Shown one piece after another: positions 10,827-19,973 of a DNA stretch of 64,000 bases (its first letter is position 1; each line of letters begins with the position of its first letter). A program made the translations under genes and the position numbers. Below the pieces are notes generated by a model. That model made no database searches, had not been told where the DNA came from, and saw nothing but the letters and a program-made list of their open reading frames with translations. Origin of the DNA: Branchiibius sp. NY16-3462-2 (GTDB taxonomy: Bacteria > Actinomycetota > Actinomycetes > Actinomycetales > Dermatophilaceae); contig NZ_LVCF01000038.1 of assembly GCF_001594145.1 (NCBI RefSeq), forward strand, positions 1-64,000, given 5' to 3'.

Positions 10827-11786
10827 ATGGCTGCGCGCGACCCCGAACCTGACCGGCTGGCAGCCGCGCTGGCCGAGCTGGAGGCGGTACGACGAGTGCC
10901 GGGTTGGCTGCCGGAGCCTCCCGAACGGGAGCCGACGCGCCGGACGGGTCGGGGCACCCGCCGCCGGGGACCGCGCCCTGATCTGCCACCGCCGGACCAG
11001 TGGCGGTCCGCGACGGTGTCCAGCCAGGACCCTGAGCCGCTCAGCCGCGCCGAGCGCCGGTCGCAGTCGACGCCCGAGGATGCACCACTGATCCGGATGC
11101 CGGTCGCCTTCCGGAGCGCACGGGTCGCCCCCGGTCGGTGGGCAGTGCTGGGCGTTGTCGTGGTGGCACTGGTGGCGATGTCGTTGTTTGCCACGCGCGC
11201 GATATTGGCCAGAGCGGGCAGCCAGCCACGAACCTTCGGCGCGCATAGTGCCACGTCTGCGACCGCAACGCCATCAACTCCGGTTACTGGCGGTTCAAGT
11301 TCGCGCGCAACGCCATGGGGCGGTGGGGCGGCCACGACTGCTTCCGCCGGTCGGATCGAGGTGCATGTGCTCGGCCAGGTCTCGCGCCCGGGCGTCGTGA
11401 CGGTGCCCTCGGATGCGCGCGTCCAGGACGTGGTGCGGGCGGCGGGCGGGCTCCTGGACAGCGCCGATCTGACCCGGGTGAACCTCGCCCGGCACGTGCA
11501 GGACGGTGAGCAGATCGTGGTTCCCAGACCGGGGCAAGTGGTGAGCACCGCGGCCGACCCGTCGGCAACGACCGGTGGGACAGCCGCAGCGAACAGTCCG
11601 GTGGATCTGAACGCGGCGGACGCGACCGCGCTCGACGCCCTGCCCGGAGTGGGTCCGGTGCTCGCGGCCCGGATCGTGCAGTACCGCGAAGCCAACGGCC
11701 CGTTTCGCAGTGTCGACCAACTGGACGAAGTCAGCGGGATCGGGGCCAAGTTGATGGAGCAGCTGCGGCCGCTGGTTCACGTGTGA
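10827..11786 (+). CDS. comEA: ComEA-like DNA-binding competence protein
   Basis: 319 residues. ComEA is a membrane-anchored DNA receptor for uptake of transforming DNA. Residues 1-100 are a charged cytoplasmic stretch, one membrane helix is at about 104-126, a Ser/Thr-rich spacer follows, then a SLBB domain at about 173-235 (IEVHVLGQVSRPGVV) and a C-terminal helix-hairpin-helix DNA-binding domain (VDLNAADATALDALPGVGPV) at about 255-319. A TAGCGT box seven bases before the ATG suggests a leaderless message. comEC overlaps its stop by four bases. Whether this organism is naturally competent is not known. Confidence 0.9.
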   Translation: MAARDPEPDRLAAALAELEAVRRVPGWLPEPPEREPTRRTGRGTRRRGPRPDLPPPDQWRSATVSSQDPEPLSRAERRSQSTPEDAPLIRMPVAFRSARVAPGRWAVLGVVVVALVAMSLFATRAILARAGSQPRTFGAHSATSATATPSTPVTGGSSSRATPWGGGAATTASAGRIEVHVLGQVSRPGVVTVPSDARVQDVVRAAGGLLDSADLTRVNLARHVQDGEQIVVPRPGQVVSTAADPSATTGGTAAANSPVDLNAADATALDALPGVGPVLAARIVQYREANGPFRSVDQLDEVSGIGAKLMEQLRPLVHV

Positions 11787-14197
11787 GTCGGCTGACCGAG
11801 GCTGCTTCGCCGTCCCACGACCTGCGTCTGCTGCTTGCTGCGGCCATCGGCTGGGTCGCGGTGCTGGCTGCATTGCGGCTTCCCGCGGCCGGTGTCGTCG
11901 CCCTGGCCGGTGCAGGAGTCGCGGCCGCGGCGGCCGGCACGTGGCGCGCGATCGGCGGCGGGCACGAGGAGGTGATGACCCGAGAATCCCGCGCAGCGGT
12001 GCTGCGACGGTGGCAGACCGTCATGCTCATCGGATCCGTGGTGACCTGCCTGGTGGTGGTGACCGGTTGCCAGCGACTGACCCGGAGTGCAGGGCCGATT
12101 CCCGCTGCGGCACAAAGCCATCGGCTGGTTCAGGTCGACGCGGTGGTGCAGAGCGACCCGCGGCCGATCGCCGGGGCAGCTGGGCGCACATTGTTCCTGG
12201 TGCGGGTCGACTGCACCCGGGTGACCCTGGAGGGACAAACCAGCGCGGTCAGCTCGCCGGTTCTGGTCTTCGCCGACGGGGCATGGGCATCGATCAGCTG
12301 GCACGAGACCGTGCGGTTCCGGATGCGGCTGAAGCTGCCGGACAGCTCCGCCGATGATGTGGTTGCGTTGGGCTCGGCCACCGGTGCACCCCTTGTACTG
12401 GCCCGACCGGGACCCCTGACCCAGGCCATGGAACGTCTGCGGGCCGACCTGAGGCAGGTGACGGCGGGTCTGCCGGGGGATGCCGCCGGCTTGGTTCCCG
12501 CGATGGTCATCGGGGACACCAGCCGCATCAGTCCCGAGTTGTCCGCTGATATGCGAGCCACCGGGATGACCCATCTGAACGCCGTCTCCGGCTCGAACGT
12601 GGTGTTCGTGATGATGGCGATCGGCTGGATCGCGGGATGGCTGCGCGTTCGTGCCCGCTGGCGAGTGCCGTTCGTGCTGGTGGGCCTGGCGATGTTCGTC
12701 CTGTTGTGCCGCCCCGAGCCGAGCGTATTGCGGGCTGGTGTCATGGGGGCGATTGCCGGGCTCGCCATGACCTGGAGTGGACGACGCGCGGGTCCTGCCG
12801 CGCTGGGAGCAGCGGTCGTCGTACTCCTGGTGGTCGATCCCTGGTTGGCCGCGTCGTTCGGCTTCGCGCTGTCGGCCCTGGCCACCGCGGGGCTGATCTT
12901 TTTTGCCCGGCCGTGGGGTGCCGCCCTGGCGAGACGGCTGCCGGCCCGGATGGCTCTGGTCGCCGACGCTGTGGCGATTCCCATTGCGGCACAGGCGGTT
13001 TGCGGGCCGGTGATCGTTCTGCTGCAGTCTTCGGTGAGTGTCGTCGGTGTGCCAGCCAACCTCCTGGCCGCTCCGTTCGTGGCGCCTGCCACGCTGGCCG
13101 GTGTGGCCACGGTGTTGTCCGCGCCATTGGGGCAGGCGGCCGCCTGGCTGCCCGCGCACGCGGCCGCCCTCCCTGCCCTGGTGATCGCGTGGATAGCGCA
13201 TTCCTTCGCCCGGGTGCCCGGAGCTTCGCTGCCCTGGCCGTCGGGCGTCCTGGGAGCGGCGCTCCTGGCGGTACTGACTCTGGTGGCGTTGCTCAGCGGT
13301 CCGTGGGTGATCGAGCGATGCCGTCGACACCCCGGTGCTCCTGCTGCGGCCGGGGTGATCGTCCTGGCGCTGATCGTGCCCGTTCCCGGTCTGAATCCCG
13401 TTCCACCGCAATGGGTTTATGTGGCATGCGACGTCGGTCAGGGGGATGGTGGGGTGATCAACCTCGGTGCGGGACGGGCCGTAGTGGTCGACACGGGGCC
13501 GGATCCCGACGCGATGGACGGCTGCCTGCAGCGCCTGGGAATCACTCGGATCGAAACCGTCGTGTTGACCCACTTCCACGCCGACCATGTGGACGGCCTG
13601 TCCGGGGCGCTGCGCGGACGGACGGTACGCGAGATTGTCACGACTCCCGTTGATGCCGCAGGCGGTTCGGGATCCGAAGAGGAACCCAGCCGCGAGCCGC
13701 AGGTCCGTGCCGTCGCGGCTGCGGCGGGGGTCCCCATCCGCACGGTGCGCACCGGCGATGCGCTGACCTGGGCGCCGGATGTGGTGGGGCGCGTGCTGTG
13801 GCCCGCGCGGACCATCGAGGCCGGGTCGGTGCAGAACAACGCGAGTGTGACATTGGATCTGCGCGCCCACGGGTTGCGCCTGCTGATGACTGGGGACCTC
13901 GAAAGAGAAGCAGACACAGCGGTTCTCGCGGAGTTGCGCGCGGAAGGTCAGCCGCAGTTCGACGTACTCAAAGTCGCCCACCACGGTTCCAAGAACCAGT
14001 TGCCGGCCCTGATCGACGCGGCGCGGCCAAGCGTGTCCGTCATCAGCGTGGGCGTCGACAATGACTACGGACACCCCGCGCCGGCGACGTTGGATCTGCT
14101 GCGATCGGTCGGGTCGGCGGTTTTCCGGACGGACCTGGGCGGCGACGTGATCGTTTCGGGTACGGCGGGTGCGGTCCAGGTGCGCACCAGCCGGTGA
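11783..14197 (+). CDS. comEC: ComEC/Rec2 DNA uptake channel
   Basis: 804 residues. It is the polytopic inner-membrane channel that takes up single-stranded DNA. The N-terminal part has several hydrophobic helices and an OB-like soluble domain, the middle is the Competence domain (THLNAVSGSNVVFV, LRAGVMGAIAG), and the C-terminal third is a metallo-beta-lactamase-like domain with THFHADHVDGL at about residues 596-604 and KVAHHGSKNQ further on. The GTG start overlaps the comEA stop (GTGTGA). The family usually lies upstream of holA; here holA is about 8 kb away on the same strand. It ends two bases before the convergent LysR gene. Confidence 0.93.
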   Translation: MSRLTEAASPSHDLRLLLAAAIGWVAVLAALRLPAAGVVALAGAGVAAAAAGTWRAIGGGHEEVMTRESRAAVLRRWQTVMLIGSVVTCLVVVTGCQRLTRSAGPIPAAAQSHRLVQVDAVVQSDPRPIAGAAGRTLFLVRVDCTRVTLEGQTSAVSSPVLVFADGAWASISWHETVRFRMRLKLPDSSADDVVALGSATGAPLVLARPGPLTQAMERLRADLRQVTAGLPGDAAGLVPAMVIGDTSRISPELSADMRATGMTHLNAVSGSNVVFVMMAIGWIAGWLRVRARWRVPFVLVGLAMFVLLCRPEPSVLRAGVMGAIAGLAMTWSGRRAGPAALGAAVVVLLVVDPWLAASFGFALSALATAGLIFFARPWGAALARRLPARMALVADAVAIPIAAQAVCGPVIVLLQSSVSVVGVPANLLAAPFVAPATLAGVATVLSAPLGQAAAWLPAHAAALPALVIAWIAHSFARVPGASLPWPSGVLGAALLAVLTLVALLSGPWVIERCRRHPGAPAAAGVIVLALIVPVPGLNPVPPQWVYVACDVGQGDGGVINLGAGRAVVVDTGPDPDAMDGCLQRLGITRIETVVLTHFHADHVDGLSGALRGRTVREIVTTPVDAAGGSGSEEEPSREPQVRAVAAAAGVPIRTVRTGDALTWAPDVVGRVLWPARTIEAGSVQNNASVTLDLRAHGLRLLMTGDLEREADTAVLAELRAEGQPQFDVLKVAHHGSKNQLPALIDAARPSVSVISVGVDNDYGHPAPATLDLLRSVGSAVFRTDLGGDVIVSGTAGAVQVRTSR

Positions 14198-14199
14198 GC

Positions 14200-15129
14200 T
14201 CAGCTCGGCTGGGGGACCAGCGCGACGGACTGGGCCGCCTCGGTCAGGGCGTTCAGCGTGGCGGCGACGGCAGGGACGCGTTGCAGGTCAGGGGTGGTGA
14301 CGGCGTACACCGCGCGCCGCGACGTCTGCGCGATCGGGACGGTGACGATCCCGGGGTTACTGATGGAGTGGGAGATCAGGTCCGGCATCAGTGCGACACC
14401 GAGGCCTTCGGCGATCAACCCGGACACGGCGACGTTGTCCTCGGTCTGGAAGGCCACGTTGGGGCTGAACCCCGCAGTGGCGGCCAGCGCCAGCAGGTGA
14501 CCGCGACATCGCGGACAGCCGGCGATCCACGGCTCGTCGGCCAGATCGGCCAGGTTCACCTCGGTCGCGTCAGCGAACCGGTGGTTGCGGGGCAGGGCGA
14601 GCTTCACCTGCTCGTCGAGCAGTTTGATGACCTCGAACGGCTCCATGTCGTCCTCGCCGCGACCCAGGTCGGTGCCCTCATAGGCGAACGCCACTGCGAC
14701 ATCGCACTCACCGGCACGCAGCGCGGCGAGTGACTCCGGCGGCTCGGCCTCGGCGAAAGTGACCTGGACATCGGGGAAGCGCTCTTTCACCAGGGCCAGC
14801 GCGCGCGGCACCATCGTGGAGGATGCGGAGGGGAACGCCATCAGCCGTACCCGCCCGGCGCGCAGCCCGGCGATAGCGGCGACTTCGGACTCGGCGGCCT
14901 CCAGGGCGGCCAAGACGGGCCCGGCGTGCCGGGCCAGGACAGCACCGGCCTCGGTTAACCGGACGTTACGACCCAGCCGCTCCACCAACACGGTCCCGGT
15001 GCGCTCTTCAAGACGGCGCACCATCTGGGAGATGGCGGGCTGGGAGTAACCCAGGGAGGCAGCAGCTGCGGTGAAGCTACCCTCTTCGGAAATGGCGCGG
15101 ATCACCCGCAGGCCGGCGGCGTCGATCAT
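14200..15129 (-). CDS. LysR-family transcriptional regulator
   Basis: 309 residues. The N-terminal winged helix-turn-helix (LRVIRAISEEGSFTAAAASL through SQPAISQMVRRLEERTG) is characteristic, followed by a periplasmic-binding-protein-like effector domain. The ATG at 15129 is chosen over an upstream codon because GGAGG lies four bases before it. It is divergent from the sirtuin gene, and the shared spacer has a 17-bp dyad, so it may regulate itself and the sirtuin. The effector is unknown. Confidence 0.88.
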   Translation of the reverse strand: MIDAAGLRVIRAISEEGSFTAAAASLGYSQPAISQMVRRLEERTGTVLVERLGRNVRLTEAGAVLARHAGPVLAALEAAESEVAAIAGLRAGRVRLMAFPSASSTMVPRALALVKERFPDVQVTFAEAEPPESLAALRAGECDVAVAFAYEGTDLGRGEDDMEPFEVIKLLDEQVKLALPRNHRFADATEVNLADLADEPWIAGCPRCRGHLLALAATAGFSPNVAFQTEDNVAVSGLIAEGLGVALMPDLISHSISNPGIVTVPIAQTSRRAVYAVTTPDLQRVPAVAATLNALTEAAQSVALVPQPS

Positions 15130-15138
15130 GCCTCCTAT

Positions 15139-15167
15139 CATAACCCAGCTCATAAGTCCTCGTTATG
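15139..15167. promoter_or_regulatory. Candidate LysR-type operator
   Basis: CATAA at 15151-15155 and TTATG at 15163-15167 form a perfect dyad with seven bases between. A further CATAAC at 15139-15144 pairs with GTTATG at 15162-15167 across 17 bases. AT-rich dyads of this kind beside a divergent LysR gene are typical binding sites. The spacer is only 122 bp to the sirtuin start. Confidence 0.5.
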
Positions 15168-15251
15168 CTCATCACGATCGTTCGCGATTTCGGTAATGAG
15201 CGCTGCTCGCGAGGACGGGTCATTGATCGCGGCAGGTGTGACACTGGAGTG

Positions 15252-16100
15252 GTGAGCGAGTCAGCGCCCGCCTGGGAGGCGATTGTCCGTACCGTCGCGG
15301 CTGGCGGCGTCACCGTGTTGTCGGGGGCCGGTCTGTCAACAGAGTCCGGGATCCCGGACTATCGGACCGCCGCCGGCGAACGCCGTATCCAACCGATGAC
15401 CGCGGCCGAGTTGCTGGCAACTGAGCAGGCGCGGCAACGCTATTGGGCCCGCTCCTACGTAGGGTGGCCGCGCTTCGCCGCGGCCCGTCCGAATATCGGC
15501 CACGAAGCCGTGACCGCGTTGCAGCGTGCGGGTCTGGTCGACACGATCATCACCCAGAACGTCGACGGTTTGCACCAGCAGGCCGGTGCGCACGATGTCC
15601 TGGAGTTGCACGGCAACCTTGACCGGGTGGTGTGCATGGCCTGCGGTCAGCGCTTCCCGCGGGTCCTGATCGACGCCTGTTTCGAAGTGCTGAATCCGCA
15701 CTTCGACCGGTCAGCCGACGCGGCCTTACGGCCCGACGGCGACGTAGCGCTGGATGATGACCAGGTGCGCACTTTCCGGGTTGCGCACTGCCCGGCATGT
15801 GGCTCGGACCTGCTCAAACCGGACGTGGTGATGTTCGGTGAGTCAGTCCCGCGTCCCCTGGTGCAGCAATGCTTCGACGCGGTCGAGAAGTCCCGATCGC
15901 TGCTGGTTCTCGGCTCATCGCTCGCAGTGATGTCCGGCTACCGCTTCGTCCGGCGGGCCGCTGCCCACCAGATCCCGGTACTGGCCATCACCCATGGGTG
16001 GACGCGCGGTGATGCCGAACTCACCGCCAAGCTCGACGCCCCGCTGGGATCCTCCCTGGCTGACCTGGTCAAGGTGGTCGCCGAGCCGATCAGCGCCTGA
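15252..16100 (+). CDS. SIR2-family NAD-dependent protein deacylase
   Basis: 282 residues with the start at 15252. Sirtuins remove acyl groups from lysine using NAD. Seen are the NAD loop GAGLSTESGIPDYR at about residues 25-38, TQNVDGLHQQAG, the catalytic histidine in ELHGNL, and a zinc ribbon formed by CMAC and CPAC. SSLAVMSGYRF is the second NAD-binding block. The frame is open from 15165, but the tandem GTG at 15249/15252 fits better because homologues begin close to this point and GGAG is just ahead. It converges with lexA, six bases apart. Confidence 0.9.
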   Translation: MSESAPAWEAIVRTVAAGGVTVLSGAGLSTESGIPDYRTAAGERRIQPMTAAELLATEQARQRYWARSYVGWPRFAAARPNIGHEAVTALQRAGLVDTIITQNVDGLHQQAGAHDVLELHGNLDRVVCMACGQRFPRVLIDACFEVLNPHFDRSADAALRPDGDVALDDDQVRTFRVAHCPACGSDLLKPDVVMFGESVPRPLVQQCFDAVEKSRSLLVLGSSLAVMSGYRFVRRAAAHQIPVLAITHGWTRGDAELTAKLDAPLGSSLADLVKVVAEPISA

Positions 16101-16106
16101 CGCGGC

Positions 16107-16853
16107 TCAGATCCGGCGCAGGACCGCCGTCACCTTGCCCAGGATCGTCGCGTCCGTGCCGTCGATGGGGGAGTACTGCTCGTTGTGCGGTAGCAGCCAG
16201 ACCTTGTCCGACGTACGTTTGAACGTTTTCACCGTGGCTTCGTTGTCCAGCATCGCCGCGACGATGTCGCCGTTGTCCGCCGTCTGCTGCTGACGCACCA
16301 CCACCCAGTCGCCGTCGCAGATCGCCGCGTCGACCATGGAGTCGCCCACGACCTTCAACAGGAACAGATCACCCTCACCCACCAGTTGTTTCGGCAGCGG
16401 GAAGACGTCCTCGACGAGTTGCTCGGCCAGGATCGGGCCGCCCGCCGCGATCCGGCCGACCACCGGCACGTACGACGCGGCCGGACGTTCGTCGCCGACT
16501 CCCGTCTCGTCGTACCCGGCGTCGGCACCCTCGTCCACGGCCGCCGTACGCCGTCCGCCGGCACCTGCCGCGGAACTCTTGCGCCGCTTGCCCGGGGCGT
16601 CGTCGAGGGAGAGCACCTCGATGGCCCGCGGTAGGTTCGGGTCGCGCCGGATGTAGCCGAGGCGCTCGAGCATCGAGAGTTGATGAGCCACCGAGCTGGG
16701 GCTGGTCAGCCCGACGGCCTCGCCGATCTCACGCAGGCTAGGCGGGTAGCCGCGGCGCTGAACCGAACTACGGATCACTTCAAGCACCTTGCGCTGCCGC
16801 GGTGTCAGTCCGCGACCATCCGGCCGCTCCGGCATCTCGTGGATCTTGCCCAT
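16107..16853 (-). CDS. lexA: LexA repressor
   Basis: 248 residues. It represses SOS genes and is inactivated by RecA-stimulated self-cleavage. The N-terminal winged helix (LTPRQRKVLEVIRSS, PPSLREIGEAVGLTSPSSVAHQ) is followed by a hydrophilic linker of about 40 residues. The cleavage site is Ala137-Gly138, and the catalytic dyad is Ser172 (GDSM) and Lys209 (ATVKTF). It is divergent from a LysM gene with an SOS box in the spacer. The order matches lexA-Rv2719c in Mycobacterium tuberculosis. The ATG at 16853 has AGGGAG upstream. Confidence 0.97.
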   Translation of the reverse strand: MGKIHEMPERPDGRGLTPRQRKVLEVIRSSVQRRGYPPSLREIGEAVGLTSPSSVAHQLSMLERLGYIRRDPNLPRAIEVLSLDDAPGKRRKSSAAGAGGRRTAAVDEGADAGYDETGVGDERPAASYVPVVGRIAAGGPILAEQLVEDVFPLPKQLVGEGDLFLLKVVGDSMVDAAICDGDWVVVRQQQTADNGDIVAAMLDNEATVKTFKRTSDKVWLLPHNEQYSPIDGTDATILGKVTAVLRRI

Positions 16854-17122
16854 CAGGTCCGTCTCCCTATCTGCGAAACCCGCCGAATGGTGCGGCAGGC
16901 GATGTTGTCGGTGGTCGCTGGTGTGCTGTGTTCATGAAGACAGTCCACGAAGACCGGCAGTCATGGATTCAGGCTAGGGCGTTCGCACACGAGTTCCAAA
17001 CAGGTGTACGACGCGTGTCGCGGGATTCTGCTGGTCAGTTGGTGGGCGAGCCCGCCGGCAAACCGACCGGAAAGCCTTGTCTGTCTTCGAACAAGCGTGC
17101 TATACATCGTATCGAAGTGAAG

Positions 17123-17138
17123 TCGAACGCCTGTTCGA
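17123..17138. promoter_or_regulatory. LexA-binding SOS box between lexA and the LysM gene
   Basis: TCGAACGCCTGTTCGA is a perfect CGAAC-N4-GTTCG dyad of the actinobacterial and Gram-positive SOS type. It lies 59 bp before the LysM start and 269 bp before the lexA start. The 343-bp spacer 16854-17197 otherwise shows only a half-site-like CTTCGAAC near 17088 and a TTTCCACAGG string at 17139-17148. Confidence 0.85.
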
Positions 17139-17197
17139 TTTCCACAGGTGTTGCGGGTTCACCGGATGGTCGAACCACACCGTGTCAGGAGGAAGCC

Positions 17198-17584
17198 ATG
17201 AGTGCAGTCCCCGTTCTCGTCCCGGTCGATCGTCCGTCACGGCCCCAGCTGCGGCTGGTCCCGGACCTGCCGACCGCCCCGCCTGCGCCCCGGACAGTCC
17301 GGCCAGCCGCGCCACTGCGGTTGACCCGCCGGGGAATGGTGGCGATCGGCGCGATCGCGCTCACCGTGACCGTGTTGTGCGGCCTGCTCGTCGCGCACGC
17401 GGTGGCACCTGCGGCCTCCGGTCCGGACTCGGTGGTCGTGCAGTCCGGTCAGACGCTGTCCGAGGTCGCCCATCGAGCGTTGCCGCAGCTACCGGTCCGG
17501 GAAGCAGTGGTGCGGGTGCAGTTGGCCAATGATCTGAACTCGTTGCAGGTCAGCGCGGGTCAGACATTGCTGATCCCGCGCTGA
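17198..17584 (+). CDS. LysM-domain membrane protein, probable SOS-induced division inhibitor
   Basis: 128 residues. A Pro-rich cytoplasmic N-terminus (about 1-45) is followed by one membrane helix at about 46-68 (MVAIGAIALTVTVLCGLLVA) and a C-terminal LysM domain that binds peptidoglycan (about 76-128, VVQSGQTLSEVA to SAGQTLLIPR). The ATG at 17198 has a strong AGGAGGA. Its position divergent from lexA with an SOS box 59 bp upstream matches Rv2719c/ChiZ of mycobacteria, DivS of corynebacteria and YneA of Bacillus, which halt division during DNA damage. The function here is inferred from this context and domain plan. Confidence 0.85.
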   Translation: MSAVPVLVPVDRPSRPQLRLVPDLPTAPPAPRTVRPAAPLRLTRRGMVAIGAIALTVTVLCGLLVAHAVAPAASGPDSVVVQSGQTLSEVAHRALPQLPVREAVVRVQLANDLNSLQVSAGQTLLIPR

Positions 17585-17616
17585 CCGGTGCGCCGAGTAG
17601 GTCAGGTGCGCGACGA

Positions 17617-19779
17617 TCAGGCGTTGGCGGCCTTGAACTCGCGGCGCCGGGCGTGCAGCAACGGCTCGGTGTAACCCGAGGGCTGCTGGGCGCCGAGCAG
17701 GATCAGGTCGCGCGCGGCCTGCCAGGCGATGTTGGTCTCGAAGTCCGGAGCCATCGGCCGGTAGGCGGGGTCGGCTGCGTTCTGCTGGTCGACCACCACG
17801 GCCATCCGCTTCAGCGAATCGATGACCTGTTCCTGGCTGATCACGCCGTGCTGCAGCCAGTTCGCGAGCAACTGGCTGGAGATCCGCAGCGTGGCGCGGT
17901 CCTCCATGAGAGCCACGTCGTGGATGTCGGGCACTTTCGAGCAGCCGACGCCGCTATCAATCCACCGGACCACGTAGCCCAGGATGGACTGGCAGTTGTT
18001 GTCGACCTCCTCCTGGCGCTCCTGCTCGCTCCAGTTCGGGTCCTCGGCCAGCGGGATCGTGAGGATCTGCTCGACGCTCGCCCGGGTCTGACCGGCCAGT
18101 TCCTGCTGGACGGCGAAGACGTCGACCTGGTGGTAGTGCAGCGCGTGCAGGGTGGCGGCGGTCGGGGACGGCACCCACGCGGTGGTCGCACCGGCCCTGG
18201 GGTGGGCGATCTTCTGCTCGAGCATGTCGTGCATCAGGTCCGGCATGGCCCACATGCCCTTACCGATCTGCGCCTTGTGCGGCAGACCCGTCGCCAGGCC
18301 CGTGTCGACGTTGTAGTCCTCGTATGCCGTGATCCAGGTCTGGCTCTTCATCTCGCCCTTGCGCACCATGGGGCCGGCGAGCATCGAGGTGTGGATCTCA
18401 TCGCCGGTGCGGTCCAGGAAGCCGGTGTTGATGAACACCACCCGATCGGCGGCGGCGTTGATGCAGGCCTTGAGGTTGACGGTGGTACGTCGCTCCTCAT
18501 CCATGATGCCGACCTTGAGGGTGCGCGGCGGCAGGCCGAGCACCTGCTCGACCCGCTCGAACAGTTCGACCGCGAAGGCGACCTCGTCCGGGCCGTGCAT
18601 CTTGGGCTTCACGATGTAGATCGACCCCGTGCGCGAGTTCTGAAGACCATCTGCCGACAGGCCGTGGATGCCGATCAGCGAGGTGAACAGCGCGTCCAGG
18701 ATGCCTTCAGGCACCTCGTTGCCGTCCGCGTCCAGGATCGCGTCGTTGGTCATCAGGTGCCCGACGTTGCGCACGAACAACAGCGACCGGCCGTGCAACT
18801 CGAACTGGGTCCCGTCCGGCGCGGTGTACTCGCGGTTCGGGTTCAGCACGCGGGTGAAGGTCCTGCCGTTCTTCTCCATCCGCTCCGCCAGGTCACCCTT
18901 GTTCAGCCCCAGCCAGTTGCGGTAGCCCAGCACCTTGTCCTGCGCGTCGACCGCGGCCACGGAGTCCTCGAAGTCCATGATCGTCGTGATCGCGGACTCG
19001 ACCGCCACGTCCTTGATCCCGGCGGGGTCGGTGGCGCCGATCGGGGAGTCCGGGTCGATCTCGATGTCCAGGTGAAGTCCGTTGTGCCGCAACAGGACCG
19101 AGGTGGGCGCGCTCGGCTCGCCGGCGTAGCCGACGAACTCCGAGGGGTCGGCCAGGCCGGTCGCGCCGGACCCTGTCGTGACCTGCAGGGCGCCGTCGAC
19201 CACGGCGAACCCGGTGGCGTCGGTGTAGGACGCGTCCTTCAAGGGGACGGCGCGGTCCAGGAAGTCCTTGGCGAACGCGATCACCTTCGCGCCACGAACC
19301 GTGTTGTAGGAGGACCCCTTTTGCGCCCCGTCGGTCTCGGGGATGGCGTCGGTGCCGTAGAGGGCGTCGTACAGGGAGCCCCAGCGGGCGTTGGCGGCGT
19401 TGATCGCGAACCGGGCGTTGAGTACCGGCACCACCAACTGCGGTCCAGCGGTGTCAGCGATCTCCGAGTCCACACCGGCCGTGGTGACCTGGAAGTCGCC
19501 AGGTGCGGGGACCAGGTAGCCGATGCGGGTCAGGAAGTCCTGGTAGTCCGCCGCGTCCAGGTCAGGGTTCTGACGGTGGTACTCGTCGATCTGCTGCTGC
19601 AAGGTGTCGCGGATTGCGAGCAGTTCGCGGTTGCGGGGCGCCAGGTCGGTGATGACCTTCGCAGCACCGGACCAGAACGCGTCCGGCTCGATGCCGGTAC
19701 CGGGCAGGGCCTCGTTGTTGATGAAGTCGTAGAGCACCGTCTCGATCTGCAGACCGTCGACGTTCACTCGTTCGGACAT
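17617..19779 (-). CDS. glcB: Malate synthase G
   Basis: 720 residues. It condenses glyoxylate and acetyl-CoA to malate, the second step of the glyoxylate bypass. The long monomeric G isoform is shown by its length and by GIHGLSADGLQNSRTGSIYIVKPKMHGPDEV-type blocks, read in pieces as NSRTGSIYIVKPKMHGPDEV and GIMDEERRTTVNL, with ATTAWVPSPTAATLHALHYH near the C-terminus. The ATG at 19779 is preferred to an upstream GTG because GAGGTGA sits six bases ahead. Isocitrate lyase is not in the window. It is convergent with the LysM gene. Confidence 0.96.
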   Translation of the reverse strand: MSERVNVDGLQIETVLYDFINNEALPGTGIEPDAFWSGAAKVITDLAPRNRELLAIRDTLQQQIDEYHRQNPDLDAADYQDFLTRIGYLVPAPGDFQVTTAGVDSEIADTAGPQLVVPVLNARFAINAANARWGSLYDALYGTDAIPETDGAQKGSSYNTVRGAKVIAFAKDFLDRAVPLKDASYTDATGFAVVDGALQVTTGSGATGLADPSEFVGYAGEPSAPTSVLLRHNGLHLDIEIDPDSPIGATDPAGIKDVAVESAITTIMDFEDSVAAVDAQDKVLGYRNWLGLNKGDLAERMEKNGRTFTRVLNPNREYTAPDGTQFELHGRSLLFVRNVGHLMTNDAILDADGNEVPEGILDALFTSLIGIHGLSADGLQNSRTGSIYIVKPKMHGPDEVAFAVELFERVEQVLGLPPRTLKVGIMDEERRTTVNLKACINAAADRVVFINTGFLDRTGDEIHTSMLAGPMVRKGEMKSQTWITAYEDYNVDTGLATGLPHKAQIGKGMWAMPDLMHDMLEQKIAHPRAGATTAWVPSPTAATLHALHYHQVDVFAVQQELAGQTRASVEQILTIPLAEDPNWSEQERQEEVDNNCQSILGYVVRWIDSGVGCSKVPDIHDVALMEDRATLRISSQLLANWLQHGVISQEQVIDSLKRMAVVVDQQNAADPAYRPMAPDFETNIAWQAARDLILLGAQQPSGYTEPLLHARRREFKAANA

Positions 19780-19928
19780 GGATTTCACCTCGTGTGGTGC
19801 GTTAGTGGCTGGCCCCGTGCTGCTCCTAGGTTACCGACTGGTTGACGGGCTCCCGACCCTGCGCCCGGGGCTCGGCCGCGCGGCAGTGTCCAGGGTCTTG
19901 CGTGGGCGGCCAGGGCGTCGTACGATCC

Positions 19929-19973
19929 CTACATCTAGTAGTTACACCGATGTTATTCATCCACATGTAGTCC
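19929..19973. promoter_or_regulatory. Twin NrdR boxes upstream of nrdR-nrdJ
   Basis: CTACATCTAGTAG at 19929-19941 and CCACATGTAGTCC at 19961-19973 are two imperfect dyads of the NrdR-box type, with centres about 30 bp apart, three helical turns, as is usual for NrdR sites. The 319-bp spacer 19789-20107 also contains two TCCACA strings (20012-20021 and 20024-20031, ATCC ACAGGG and TATCCACA) resembling DnaA boxes. Confidence 0.7.

Noticed and set aside
11777..14074. Long open frame of 765 codons antisense to comEC
   Set aside because: High GC makes antisense frames stay open. The sense strand has clear ComEC and metallo-beta-lactamase motifs, while the antisense protein is His/Gln/Arg-rich with no domain.
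17653..19845. Open frame of 730 codons antisense to malate synthase
   Set aside because: Low-complexity Val/Arg/Asp composition and no motif; the opposite strand encodes a full malate synthase G.
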